A stretch of 64,000 bases of DNA from Cephalotus follicularis (GCA_001972305.1 BDDD01002952.1:54894-118893); one strand, 5' to 3'. Positions 35,902-47,640 are shown, counted from the first letter of the stretch. The notes: generated by a model from the sequence alone, not told the origin. Made by a program: numbers and translations.

Positions 35902-36960
35902 CATATGTATGTTATCCCAATTATTTATTTCCATTAGTCTAATTTATATATTAACTGAATACACATATGGCGCCTGTCACATAAAATGGTTGGATGTCAT
36001 GCCGGTGTGCTATGAGAATGACTAAATTAATCCCTATGATGAATGTTCCAAGTCGCAGGTTCACTGTCTTAGGGCAACAGTGAAACCAGATAGACTTACC
36101 GTGATTATGCCTGAATCCCAACAGTGGAGAACGGAGTATCTCATTGCCAATTGGGTAGACCGTAAGGCTGATACGGGGTGCATCCTTGGAGTATGTTCAC
36201 TGAACGTGACCCACCGTAGGAATCTTATTTGGATAGTCATACCTATGTCAATAGTTGATTCCTATATGTGTTGGTGGTGTATAGTCACTAGGTGACTAGT
36301 AAGCCATACGTGATTTGCGCTGTTCCTTGGACCTGAGCAATTGTTTGACATTGCGTAGTGACTGAGTGGCTTTGATTTCTGCCTTACCCATTTCTATCCA
36401 CGAACTAACAAACGAGTTGTCATTGGGCCTTGTGAAGCCTACGTGCTAGTGTGAGTCAGTACGCAACAAGGGATCGTCACACCCGTAGTGAGGGTGATCG
36501 GCTCTATATTATTGGTGTCCTTTACAGACTTTGAAAACTTGGCCAGGTGCTGGCGTACTAGAGACCATATTTCCAGGGAGGTCTTCCTATAGTCACAATG
36601 TGTTTCAAGATTTATAGTTATCGCGGCTACATATAGGATTGACAGGTATCCATGCCCTAGGCTGCGGTCGGAGCCAAAGATGACGAGGGAAACACTGCAC
36701 AAATACTAATGAGAGCAGAAAGTATCGGTTAACTAGATAGATTGATTGTGGAAATTAATTTGGAATTAATTCTACGCATTCCGGGAACATTTGAATAGTT
36801 TGGGACTATTGGGATCGGAACCCTGGGATATTTCAGGAATTTATCATCATACTGGATTTCAAACTGAACTCTAGTGTCCCGCCTGATTATTGGATTTGTT
36901 GACATATGTTGGGCATATGTCATTTGGTGGGACGATGGAATCTTGGAGATGTTACTTTGC
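35902..36960 (+). repeat. Z-related block, inverted, tandem unit 2
   Basis: Second copy of 34529-35590. It ends at GTTACTTTGC, where the next LTR sequence begins. Confidence 0.75.
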
Positions 36961-36984
36961 AAAACGATATCAGTACAGTAGTGG

Positions 36985-37520
36985 TTTCCAATTTGGAAAC
37001 AAAACAGTCGGTACCTCTCATGTGGAGGAAAACAGTAGTTTATTTTAACAATAAACCTCTCTTTGAAAATGATAGTAAGTTATCATAATTTTGGGTTCAA
37101 GTCCCATCAACGATTTCAATCTTTAAAATAGCAGTAGTAGTGGTGTTAATAGCACCAAACAGTATGTATATACTAATATAAGTAGTATATACGGTGTCAT
37201 TAATCAAAACAGTAGTTTTGTAATCAATAGTCCCATTTGGAAATGATGTTTAAACCATAATTTGTACATGTAGTACTTGGTTCGATCAATCATTGAAATA
37301 TCAGTAACAATGGTGTTTAAATAGCACCAAACAGTAGACATATACTAACATAAGTAGTATATATAATAACATTAATCAAATCAATAGATTTTGTAAATCA
37401 TAGCTTTCACTTGAAATGGTGTTTAAGCCGTAAATTATACATATAACACATAATTCATTCGATCAGTGAAATATCAGTGGTAATGATGTTAACTAACATA
37501 ATACAGTATGTGCATTATGT
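36985..37520. repeat. 172-bp tandem repeat, about three units
   Basis: Units share GGTGTTNANAGCACCAAACAG and TAAGTAGTATAT. The anchor ACAGTA falls at about 37160, 37332 and 37503. Confidence 0.65.
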
Positions 37521-37593
37521 TGGTAACATATACAATTCATCAACAATGCAAAACAGTAGCAATTCAGTGATTATTATGCAGTTCCAGCCCAGA

Positions 37594-37670
37594 ACAGTCG
37601 ACTGCCCTCAAGAACCAGTCGGCTGTTGGGTTGAGTAGTCGACTGCATTCTATGCCAGTCAACTGGTTTT
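37594..37670. repeat. CAGTCGACTG-type motif cluster in the Gy4 LTR
   Basis: Four variants: ACAGTCGACTGCC, CCAGTCGGCTG, AGTCGACTGCA and CCAGTCAACTGG. They share the TCGAC core with the other clusters but have different arms. Confidence 0.65.
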
Positions 37671-38398
37671 GCCCAGAAGTGCAGGCAGATCAGTTTATGT
37701 GCAGTGTAATTAAATTCCAAATCAACTCAAATGCAATTAGAAATTAACATACATGACATGCATGATCATATCTTCCAAAACATAACACTATCCCTACCTC
37801 AATTTGCTATCCCAAGATCAATTGTGTGATCTTTCTCTTTAAAGCTTCCAAGGACTTTTTCCAAAGCTTTCACCAATCAACTCTTAATCCAGCAAGTAAC
37901 AATCTAGACATGCATGTTATAGATACATGCAATCAGTAGCAGTGGATTCAGTAATCATTCCAATCAGTAGCTTAATCCATTTGTTCATTAAGCTTTACAT
38001 TAACTCTCTTTTACACCAATTATGCACTTATCAATTTCATCAATCCATTATCTCCTAAGTGGACAGTAGATGTGTACGTATTTTCATAAGAAATCAGTAG
38101 CTTATGGCAACTAACAACAACCTACTATCCAATTAGAGATTACATCCCTTCATGCACCAAGTGCTATATTCCATTTTAAAACCATTCAATCCTAGAAGAT
38201 GCTAATCATAACCATGTTAATAGAGATTAAGCATTCTCCTAGATGACTTACTGTTGGATTACAACATCACATTAACACAGAGGGTTCGAATTGCACTTAC
38301 CAGGAGATGTTCAAGCTTTCAAGCTCCTACTTTGAGCTTCAAACTCCAATCCTTCCTTTCACAGTGTTTTCTAACTCCTCTTCAGCTCCTGGACAGTT

Positions 38399-38407
38399 GA
38401 TATAAAG
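38399..38407 (-). promoter_or_regulatory. Putative TATA box of the Gy4 LTR
   Basis: The minus strand reads CCTTTATATCAACTG, with a purine-rich leader downstream. Confidence 0.35.
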
Positions 38408-38639
38408 GTCTTAGAAGTATGGAATTGCCAGGTTCCATCACTCAATTCCCTTCATCTCCTCCTCTCTCTCCCACATGCATGTGTTTCTCTTACTTTTCTT
38501 TCTTGAATCTTGCAGGTGGCAGGCTTGCAGGGTGCAGAGCACATGCAAGGGCTCTCCTTAAATGTCATGTCTGTTTATGCATGCCCCTCAACACCTGTCC
38601 TCAAGTATGCCACACTCAATCTCAGTCTTACACCTGTCT

Positions 38640-39524
38640 GTTATCAGACTTGTTTGACCTAGCAGGGTTATTGCTTCCCTGCCCTTGCGACTGTACGGCC
38701 CTCGACTGAGTAGCTCGAGACCGTTCTGTCCTCCTCTCATTAGCATCTTCCTCAAGAATCATTGCCCGCTCAGCAACTTCAACAAAAGATGTAAGCTGCA
38801 GCGCCAACAGTTTGGATCTGATATCAGGTCGAAGGCCTTTTAGGAACCTTCAGATCATCCGTGACTCTCCCTCTATTAGATAAGGCGTGTGTCTGGCCAG
38901 CTCTGTAAATCTGGTCTGGTACTGAACTACCGTCATGTCTCCTTGACGTAGCTCCATCAGATCTGTCTCCCATCTGTCACGCTCTATCTGCGATACATAA
39001 GCATCCAGAAACTCGGACTGAAATCTGTCCCAAGTTCTGTTGAGTCCACGGGATTCCCATTTAGCTTCAGTTCTCTCCCACCAGTACGTCGCTTCGCCCC
39101 ATAGGCGGTAGACAGCAAAACTGAGCTTCTGCTCATCTGTACAGTCTAGAGCAGTAAAGATCTTCTCCAGATCTCTAATCCATCGTTCAGCAGCAGTGGC
39201 ATTCAGCTCGCCATTAAAAGTCGGAGGATTCTGTCGCATGAATCGCTCAAGATCACGGCCAAAACCAACAGCATGAAAAGCATCCGGTGCTGGTTGATAT
39301 GCCCGGTTAGCCTCATACATCTGTCGGATCTGCTCCATGTTTGCTGCATTTGATTGCATTTGCTGTCGGAAGAGATCAACTAAGTTATCAAAATTACTTC
39401 GCTCCTCATGGACTGGAGGAACGTTCATTCCTTCATTCATTTGCGGAAAGTTTTCGAGTACGGGCGGAGCATTGAATCCGTCGTTGGCTCTACGCCTTCC
39501 CCTCCGTCCTCTTCTTGGATCCAT
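38640..39524 (-). pseudogene. gag: Gag of Gy4 (Tekay-like), 3' deleted
   Basis: A 224-codon open frame starts at 39524 with a basic head (MDPRRGRRGRRR). It contains the capsid pattern FMRQNPPTFNGELNATAAERW, a WWERTEAKW block and YQTRFTELARHTPYL. A TGA at 38850 follows ESRMI. The same frame then continues as RFLKGLRPDIRSK and EVAERAMILEEDANERR to about 38640, where LTR sequence replaces the zinc-knuckle region. It is clearly homologous to the Gy3 gag (58272). Upstream codons are unusually intact, so this copy is younger than Gy1, but it lacks the RNA-binding tail. Confidence 0.85.
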
Positions 39525-39613
39525 TTAGTTTCCTATATGGAATGACAAAAAATCATTAGGAAACATTTCATTAATTTCCGAGAAACTTATCCCAGCTAGC
39601 ATATATGGAATAT

Positions 39614-39625
39614 GCTCTGATACCA
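39614..39625 (-). other. Primer-binding site of Gy4 (initiator Met tRNA)
   Basis: The minus strand reads TGGTATCAGAGC, three bases from the LTR edge at 39629. The leader 39525-39613 shows no other feature. Confidence 0.85.
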
Positions 39626-39628
39626 TGC

Positions 39629-40240
39629 TGTCACACCCCGTTATTTCAATACCATCATTGACAAGCATATATGGTGATATCAGTATTAAACATACATTCC
39701 AGCATTTCATTTAACAGTTCATAAACAGTATGCGGAAGCAATCAAGAATCCAGAATATATAAAAATACAAGTCTTCGCACGCATCCCAGACTACGTGCGG
39801 TTACAAGTCAAATTATCCTTAACATAAGGAAACATCATAAACGAGGCATGATTCGTTCATTACAGTTTTTAAGATAAATAACAACCTTGAAACGGTAAAC
39901 AGAAGCTTTCCAAAGCTTCGGCAGCAAGCTCCGAATGTCCTTGCTCAATCTGTAATGGTAGGGGTTAGCCGTTGTCCTCACTTGGCTAAGCAGGAAGATA
40001 GTGTATGCAGGAGAATATATGAATGCAATTATGTATGACAGTTTATATCAAAATATAATTTCAGTGTGCCAATATATAAGCAATCATGCCAATTGGCCAT
40101 GAACAGTATGTTTGCTTCTTGTTCATTCAATCACACTAGCATAATATACACTTCTTTGATTGATAGAGTTTTGTTTTGTTCCTTTCATACAAACATAACA
40201 ACGATTTCATTGATTTGCATAGCTTTTTGTTCTTTTACAT
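39629..40240 (-). repeat. Gy4 5' LTR fragment
   Basis: The left edge, TGTCACACCCCG, is the LTR end next to the primer site, mirroring GGGGTGTGACA at 58160. The word GCTAAGCAGGAAG/GTTAGCCGTTGTCCTCA near 39965 (plus strand) matches, in inverse, GCCGAGTGAGGACAAAGGCT of the Gy3 LTR (57745). The right edge is not visible. Similarity fades between 40090 and 40600. Confidence 0.6.
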
Positions 40241-40998
40241 ATGTACATAACAACAACATCGACATCCCACTTCCACCTACAAACAACAATAGAGAAAACA
40301 CCAGCCAAAACAAACCCATCCTCCAACAAAATCAATCCATACATCCACTGCATACACAAGACGACAACCCCAAACAACAAAAACGCACAAAAGAAACCAA
40401 GTCCCAATTCCTCATCCCTCACATTGTTTGAATCCATAACAGCGTTAGACGATCAACCAAGCTGGAAAACACGCATCATCGATGACAACTGCAACGAAAA
40501 CAACAAGCACGACCAATCCACAAAGCAACCTTTAACCTGCAACCACACAAAGAAACCCCACACATCCTGACAAATGAAACAGAACCACCACATCACCTCC
40601 ATAAACTCGCTGCCACAACAAGTACAGTCGCTTCGCGCACCATTCCTTTTAATGAAAGTCAGTGTTTAAAACCCCATTCCTTTTTGTTCTTCAATCGAGA
40701 TCGAGATCGAGAGATCGAGAGAGATAAGAGGGAGTCTGAGATCGAGAGAGGAGAATGTGTTTAGGGAAAAAGAAAGTCAGAGTTTAAAACGCAATATGGC
40801 AACCATTCTTTTTTTCCAAAGTCTAAAATCACGGTTGGGCATTATAAAAAGTAAAATCACTTTCACTACTTGTAACATTATTTACCAAACATGTGGTTGG
40901 GCCCCAAACTGTGATTGGGCAACCTAACCACAATACCAAACGAGGTCTTGATGTAGTTAATTCTTAGAGAATAATAATATTAGTTTAGTAACTAATAT
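40240..40998. other. Unassigned stretch, possibly a small DNA transposon
   Basis: C/A-rich sequence (40240-40600) is followed by a GAGATCGAGATC microsatellite (40696-40730). A direct repeat AAAGTCAG(T/A)GTTTAAAAC lies at about 40655 and 40773. An edge CAATACCAAACGAGGTC resembles termini of some plant miniature transposons, but I found no inverted partner. ORFs here lack any domain. Confidence 0.3.
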
Positions 40999-41310
40999 TG
41001 AAATACTACAAGAAGGGGGTGAATTTTAGTATGTATAAAATAATGAACTTTTTTGGATTAAGCTCTAAAATAAAACTAAAACAACAATTCAATATATCAA
41101 TAAAGTAAAGAGAGAGTAAGAGAGTGCAAACACAGTTTTTTAGTGGTTCGGCCAATCTCTTGCCTACGTCCACTTTTCCCAAGGACCTCCTTGAGTTTCC
41201 ACTAGTCTCTGAATATCTTTCCAGAAACTATTTGGTGCACATTTACAATTCTTGTGAAAATAAAACTAAAACAACAATTCAATATATCAATAAAGTAAAG
41301 AGAGAGTAAG
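40999..41310 (-). repeat. SIRE-like 3' LTR, left part
   Basis: Begins TGAAATACTACAAGAAGGGG. Bases 41066-41258 are a 193-bp segment that starts again at 41259 and continues after the Athila insert to about 48247. The LTR thus had a tandem duplication before the insertion. Confidence 0.75.
41306..41310. other. Target duplication of Athila-1, left (GTAAG)
   Basis: Exact match to GTAAG at 48107-48111. Confidence 0.9.
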
Positions 41311-41560
41311 TGTTCACTGTTAAAAGAATGTTTTAAAATTTGTAGCCGCAAGTGCACGGATCATGCAGTAACGGGTCAAACGCAGGGAAACGTAAACTAG
41401 TTATAATCTATCCAACCTAGGCGAAGTATACCAATTTCAAGATAAACTATCAAACTAATGAATAAAAGCTAAGAAAAGATATAATTAAAAAGCGGTTTTA
41501 GGGTTTAGAAACTCACCGTAGATTGTATTGAACAATTCCATTTAATTGAACGATCCTTGT
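41311..41560 (-). repeat. Athila-1 3' LTR remnant
   Basis: About 250 bp matching 46835-47083 with few differences. It runs straight into the end of pol after GAACGATCC, which marks the internal deletion. Confidence 0.85.
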
Positions 41561-42560
41561 CTCCTACTTCGAAACTTTTTCGTAAAATCCACGCATCATG
41601 AAAAGCCTTGGTCTTTTCTTTGGAAATCTTTGCATTGTCATACGCATCATTTCAAATTTCTTCTAACTCAGATAATTGAAGCGCACGATGACTACCCGCA
41701 ATAGAACGATCAAAATTAAATTGCTTAATAGCCCAAAATGCTCGATGTTCCAATTCCACAGGAAGATGACAAGCTTTACCATACACAAGACGATAGGGAT
41801 ATTGACCAAGGTCAGTTCTGAAAGCGGTTCGATAAGCCCATAAAGCATCCACAAGTCGCGTGGACCAATCCTTTCTATTGGGGTTGACTGTTTTTCGAGA
41901 ATTTGCTTCATTTGACGATTAGATACCTCAACTTGCCCACTCGTTTGGGGATGATATGGTGTGGGGAGCTTGTGAGTGATCCCATACCTTTTCATAAGGG
42001 CTTTAAACGAACGATTGCAAAAATGAGTACCTCGATCACTGATAATGGGACATGGGGTGCCAAAACGAGAAAAAATATGGCACTTGAGAAATTTGACAAC
42101 GACGGAGTTGTCATTGGTTCGACAAGGAATCGCCTCAATCCACTTCGAAACATAATCAACAGCAAGAAGGATGTATAAAGTCCCAAATGAATTTGGAAAC
42201 GGTCTCATAAAATCAATACCCCAAACATCAAAGATCTCGACCGTCAAAATCAGAGTCAAAGGCATCATATTTCGTTTCCTCACATGGCCTAAAGCTTGAC
42301 ACGAAGCACAAGCCTTACAGTACTGAAATGCATCTTTAAAAATAGTCGGCCATTAAAACCACATTGTAAAACCTTAGCCGCTGTCTTGGTCGGGCCGAAA
42401 ATACCATCACATGCTTGATCATGACAGAAAGATAAAACGGAATGATGCTTATGATCAGGAACACAACGTCGCAAAATTAAATCCGGACAAGCTTTGAAAA
42501 GATAAGGATCATCCCAATAAAAATGTTTCGCTTGCGACAGAAACCTATGCCTTACTTGAG
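41561..42560 (-). pseudogene. pol: Integrase of Athila-1, frameshifted
   Basis: The zinc finger spans about 42470-42310 (His pair in [12 protein letters not shown], then CASC). The core has [19 protein letters not shown] and [10 protein letters not shown], giving the catalytic D, D and E. One frameshift lies near 42350 between the zinc-finger halves and a second near 41895, before [20 protein letters not shown]. The 3' end is removed by the deletion into the LTR. Athila elements lack a chromodomain, and none is seen here. Confidence 0.88.
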
Positions 42561-42639
42561 CAGAGCATTCTGAGGGTACACTTCCCGTAACAAGATAATT
42601 AACTATGTCCGCATACCATGGTTCGCTCTCAACGCGCAT

Positions 42640-44300
42640 AATTTTCTCATCAGGAAAACTTTCATTAATTAGACCATGGACCTCGGGTGTATTGGAAAGT
42701 TGGGATAGATGGTCAGCTACCAAATTTTTCGTTCCTTTCTTGTCTCGAATTTTAATGTGAAACTCTTGAAGGAGTAGAACCCTAAGACGCGCTTTTGCAT
42801 CCTTTTTACTCATGAGATGCCGAATCGCAGCATGATCAGTATACACGATGACATGTGATCCTAAAAGATACGATCGAAACTTCTCGAGGTCAAAGACCAC
42901 AACTAAGAATTCCTTCTCAGTGGTCGTGTAATTCAATTGTGCATCGAAAAGGGTCCTACTAGCATAGTATATGACGTGAGGGAGTTTATTCATTCTTTGT
43001 CCCAGAACAGCTCCAATGGCACTATCGAAAGCGTCGCACATGATCTCAAAAGGCTCAGTCCAAATTGGTGCCTGAATGATAGGAGCGGAAGTGAGCTCTT
43101 TCTTTAAGCGGTTAAATGCTTCAAGGCACTCATCAGAGAAAACAAAATCTTGATCCTTCGCTAGGAGCGAACTCAAGGGTCGTGCTACCTTGCTGAAATC
43201 CTTGATGAACCTTCGATAAAAACCAGCATGTTCGAGGAATGCTCGGATATCATTCACATTACGAGGTGGAGGCAAATGCTTGATGACTTCAATTTTAGCT
43301 TTATCTACTTGAATTCCTTCTTTTGACACTACATGTCCAAGAACGATCCCCTTATTCACCATGAAATTGCACTTTTCCCAATTAAGCACCAAATTCTTTT
43401 CTCGACTTCTTTCGAGTACAAACTTTAGGTGATAAAGGCATTGAGAAAAGGAGGAACCATGTACAGAAAAGTCATCCATAAATACTTCAAGAAAGTCTTG
43501 CACCATGTCAGAGAAAATACTCATTAGGCACCTTTGGAAGGTGGCGGGAGCATTGCAAAGGCCAAACGGCATGCATCAGTAAGCAAATGTTCCGAAAGGG
43601 AATGTGAATGTGGTTTTCTCTTGGTCTTGCGGAGCGATGGGAATTTGATTGTATCCGGAGTACCCATCGAGAAAACAATAATACTCATGACCAGCCAACC
43701 TATCTAGCATTTGATCAATAAATGGTAGTGGGAAATGTTCCTTCCAGGTTGCTGAATTCAACTTTCGGTAGTCAATGCACACTCTCCATCCGGTTTGTAT
43801 TTTTGTAGGAAGTAAATCATCAGGGGAGGATTGCACTACCGTTACTCCGGATTTCTTTGGGACAACGTGGACTGGACTTACCCATTGACTATCCGAAATG
43901 GGATAAATGATCCCATTGTCCAGCCACTTCAAGATTTCTTTTTGTATGGATTCTTTCATCAAGGGATTTGCTCTTCGCTGAGGTTCTCTAGAAGGTTTGG
44001 ATCCTTCTATGAGATTTATGTGATGCTCGCAAATGGAAGGGCTAATTCCTTTGATGTCAGCCATCGTCCAACCAATTGCCTCTTTGTTTTCTTTGAGTAG
44101 GTCAATAACCTCCTCTTCCTTACTAGGAGTAAGATCAGATGAAATGATAACAGGAAGAGTTTGGTTGTCACCTAAAAACGAGTATTTCAATGTAGAGGGC
44201 AATTCTTTGAGTTCAAGTTTCGGAGGCTCCTCCATTGATGGTTTAGGCAAGGATGTGGACAAGGGGCCCACTGGCTCTAATGGCTGCATACTAAATACAT
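42640..44300 (-). pseudogene. pol: RT and RNase H of Athila-1, one nonsense codon
   Basis: RT runs from about 44000 (WVSPVHVVPKKSG, GWRVCIDYRKLN, FLDGYSGYNQIPIAP) through [15 protein letters not shown] to FMDD at 43471-43482, the catalytic box typical of this lineage. RNase H covers about 43050-42697 ([48 protein letters not shown]). A single TGA at 43576-43578 interrupts the frame between FGTFAY and CMPFG, at a place consistent with a CGA codon hit by C-to-T. Otherwise 428 and 427 codons are continuous, unusual for this window. Confidence 0.92.
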
Positions 44301-44389
44301 CAACGAAATCACCTCCATCAACATCCTCTAAATCCCGCATGCAATCATTAAAATTTCCATCAAAATCAATGTCAAAGTGTGTCTCAATA

Positions 44390-44940
44390 TAATCGGGAAA
44401 TGCATGGATTGCATTCAATTCATCAAAATCAGCGGAATGCTTACCCAATCGGAAAACATTAAAATCCACGGACATATTTCCAAAGCTTAATCTCATCAGA
44501 CCATTTCGACAATTGATTAACGCATTCCTTGTAGCGAGGAAAGGTCTTCCAAGGATAACTGGGATTTGATCATTTAAGTTTGCAACAGGCTGGGTGTCTA
44601 AGACGACGAAGTCGACAGGAAAGAAAAACTCACCAACCTTTATCAACAGATCCTCAATTTTTCCTCGCGGCACCTTCACAGACCTATCCGCTAATTGCAA
44701 TGTCATCGTGGTTGGTCCTAATTCTCCTAATCCAAGCTTCTCATAAACCGATGATGGCAACAAGTTCACACTCACTCCTAAATCGAGCAAGGCATGCTCA
44801 ATTTTCGTGTTTCCAATAACACAAGAGATTGTCGGACAGCCAGGATCTTTATACTTTCGCATCGTGGGTTACGAAAATAGTGCACTAATGTTGGCTGCCA
44901 AGAAATCCTTTTTCGGGGTCTGAAGGACCCTATTTTTTGT
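44390..44940 (-). pseudogene. pol: Aspartic protease of Athila-1
   Basis: CPTISCVIGNTKIEHALLDL leads to the active-site region, which reads LLDLGVSVNLLP (the Asp-Leu-Gly style of this lineage). LQLADRSVKVPRGKIEDLL and PVILGRPFLAT follow. It shares the open frame with RT (44862 to 43576). A stop just before MRKYKDPG separates it from gag. A second, diverged copy is at 63041-63523. Confidence 0.88.
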
Positions 44941-44949
44941 GCATAAGTC

Positions 44950-46515
44950 TTAAAGGACTTTTGCGTAAGAGGGCACCTGTTCAATGGCTTCAAGCAATGG
45001 GATATTGATTTGGACTTGCTTAAATGTTTCGATGATCTTCTCCATTGCTGGGGCTTTCTTGCTTTGCAATCTTTTTGGAAAGGGTGCTGGTGGGTCAAAT
45101 GAACGCTTTGGCTCCTCGATCGGTTGTTTCTTCTTTTCGTCCTCTTCTTCCTTTCTCAAATCATCGTGCGCATTCAATTGCATTGGTTGCACGGATGGGT
45201 CAGCCAATGGTTCTTGAAAATTTTCTCGCGCCAATGATTCCTCCATTTGCTCGCTCACATTTTCTGTTTGATCTGCTGGATGGTATTCATTTCCACTCCT
45301 TAGGGCAAAAACTTGTTTTGATGGACCCGAAGAGGAAGATGAATTTTGCAGATTTACAGGTTGTTGGATTTGAGCGGAATGGTTTAAGGCAGTCCTAGGA
45401 TTCGGGTCAGGTTGTGAAGGCATTTTTCCTTTTTCTCTTTCGTGCAGAGCTGATGCAAGTTGTGAAATTTGTTTCTCCATGTTATGCTGACTAGTCATCA
45501 TAGTGCTCATAAGAAGTTCTACGCTATTTTCTAACGACGAAATCCTAGATGTATCATCCCTTTGGTTTGGAAATCCAGATGTTTGTTGATTTGAGAATTG
45601 GTTTTGTGATGGGAAGGATGGTCGAACAGTGTTTGAATTTTGGGATAACCTTGGATATGTCTGCTGTGGTAGGGAAGCTCGAAGGTTGTCCCGAAAAGTG
45701 TGGAGGTGGGGCACAAACGCTAGAAGGTTGCCCCAAAAAATTTGATTGTCCTCGCATGTTTTGCCCTTGACTCCATGAGAAGTTTGGATGATTTCGCCAA
45801 CCCGGATTGTAAGTGTTACTATACGGGTTGTATTGGTTCATAGCAGATACATTCTCGCCTCGTTTTCATCAGTGTACGAGGTGAACCCATCGGGACACAT
45901 AGATTTGACCAATTGCTTGGTCTGGTAATCGATCCCTTCGTAGATGATTTGGCATAAATGCCACGTGTTCAAACCACGATGAGGACACTCTAAGAGAAGA
46001 TCTTTAAAACGTTCCATACACCTTGAAAATGATTCATTGGGTTTTTGACGAAACTGGAGAATGTTGTTCCTAAGTTTGTTGGTTTTATGAAGCGGAAAGA
46101 ATTTCTTAAGGAACGAGACAGTGAACTGATCCCAAGTGGAGATGGAATTAGTTGGGAGACTGTAGAGCCACTTCTTAGCTCCATCTTCAAGAGCAAAATT
46201 GATGAATCGCAACTTGATATCATTGTCAGATAGTTGCTGAAGTTTAATGAGGGCACATACCTCCTCGAACTCTAGAAGGAAGAGATATGCATCCTCATGG
46301 GGTAATCCATGAAAATGCAGGAGCATACTAATGAACCGTGATTTTAACTCAAAATTGTTCCCGTTAGGTGCAGGCAACAAGATACTGGATGGTTGCGATG
46401 TCCTAGCGGGGTAGAATCTATCGCGAAGAGTTTGAATTGGGCGTGCGTCCGCCATTGGTCTTGGTTGATTAATTCTTTCTAAGCGATGGTTTGGACCACG
46501 CACCCAATCGGTCAT
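44950..46515 (-). pseudogene. gag: Gag of Athila-1, two breaks
   Basis: Capsid, 46515-45838 (225 codons): FHGLPHEDAYLFLLEFEEVC, WLYSLPTNSISTWDQF, FFPLHKTNKLRNNI and ECPHRGLNTWHLCQIIYEG. A stop follows RMYLL, then MNQYNPYSNTYNPGWRNHPN. A frameshift near 45700 leads to a 254-codon tail with ENSVELLMSTM, KQISQLASALHEREKGKMPS and PPAPFPKRL, ending PSYAKVL at 44950. This order matches Athila gag proteins, which lack a CCHC knuckle, and none is seen. It would form the particle shell. Confidence 0.9.
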
Positions 46516-46810
46516 AAACTAAGACTAGGTTAGAGAACCTAAGGTAAGGCAAGAAACCTAATTTATCTAAGTTAGAAAATTGTTAAAGTTTATGCAAATG
46601 AAGTTAAATTTTGTTAAAATTTATGCTGAACCTAATTATCCGTGTTAGAATTTGTTAAAGATTATGCAAATGAGATTAGGTTTTGTTAAGGGTTATGATG
46701 ATTCCTATTTAAACTAAGTTAGATTTGTTAGAAAAACAATAAAACAGAAAATGAAAACACAAATAAATACTACGAATCAGTCGAATAAATTTAAACTAAT
46801 TTAAACTGTT

Positions 46811-46828
46811 TCCTCGGCAACGGCGCCA
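46811..46828 (-). other. Primer-binding site of Athila-1 (tRNA-Asp type)
   Basis: The minus strand reads TGGCGCCGTTGCCGAGGA, six bases from the LTR edge. It matches the tRNA-Asp primer site known for Athila elements, with one apparent difference. The leader 46516-46810 is AT-rich with a GTTAAA/TTATGC repeat and no ORF. Confidence 0.85.
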
Positions 46829-47131
46829 AAAACTTGTTCACTGTTAAAAGAATGTTTTAAAATTTATAGCCGCAAGCGCACGGATCATGCAGTAACGGGT
46901 CGAACGCAGGGAAATGTAAACTAGTTATAATCTATCCAACCTAGGTGAAGTATACCAATTTCAAGATAAACTATCAAACTAATGAATAAAAGCTAAGAAA
47001 ATATATAATTAAAAAGCGGTTTTAGGGTTTAGAAACTCACCGTAGATTTATTGAACAATTCCATATAATTGAACGATCATACCTTGATAATCAACGGCAG
47101 CTAGGACGATACGGAGTGCGGTGGTGATGAG

Positions 47132-47257
47132 AAGACGTATGAGTAGACATGCTAGGTCTATACGAAGTACGGCACGATAACGGCGGCAAGACGTATGAGT
47201 AGACATGCTAGGTCTATACGAAGTGTGTTCGTTGCGATAAATCGTATGAGTAGACTC
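47132..47257. repeat. 37-bp direct repeats in the Athila-1 LTR
   Basis: AAGACGTATGAGTAGACATG and the following 17 bases occur at 47132 and 47188, with a third partial copy (CGTATGAGTAGAC) near 47240. The period is 56 bp. Confidence 0.8.
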
Positions 47258-47547
47258 CGTTGAATTAAGTACCATTTATTCGCCAACTTTTAGCTTCACC
47301 GACAAGATGTTTGTGGATTTTAATCAGACAGACAAAGTGTGTGCGAAGTCAGAAATATTGAAGAACAAATCAAATATTCAAGGAGTTTTATTGATGGAAT
47401 TGAAACAATAACAATCTAGGCTTTGTTCTTCCCTAAAACCTTGAAAAGTTAGCTACTAAACATTATGAAATAAAACTAGATTGATAAAAGAAATTAGGGT
47501 TCTACAGCCTCTCTACACTCTACTCTACATTTGGCCGGCCATGTATT

Positions 47548-47556
47548 GTTTATATA
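47548..47556 (-). promoter_or_regulatory. Putative TATA box of the Athila-1 LTR
   Basis: The minus strand reads GTAGTATATAAACAATAC. The TCGAC cluster starts about 90 bp upstream. Confidence 0.5.
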
Positions 47557-47640
47557 CTACAAAACTGATCAAAAACAGAAATAAAGCAATCCTAGTTACA
47601 AAATCTGGCAAAAATCTAATCTTTCTATTTCTGCTACAGT

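Larger units (their letters stand above)
36961..38640 (-). repeat. Gy4 3' LTR (Tekay-like), truncated at both ends
   Basis: The minus strand shows a TATA box (38399-38407), then a leader with GGAGCTTGAAAGCTTG words like the Gy3 LTR leader (56170-56230). A small TCGAC cluster (37594-37670) and a 172-bp tandem repeat follow. Neither LTR terminus remains. It joins gag sequence directly near 38640, so pol, the rest of gag and the start of the LTR were deleted together. Confidence 0.65.

Noticed and set aside
38419-38709. 96-codon plus-strand ORF with a hydrophobic stretch, possible secreted peptide
   Set aside because: It spans the junction between the Gy4 LTR and gag antisense, so it is not a unit of descent.
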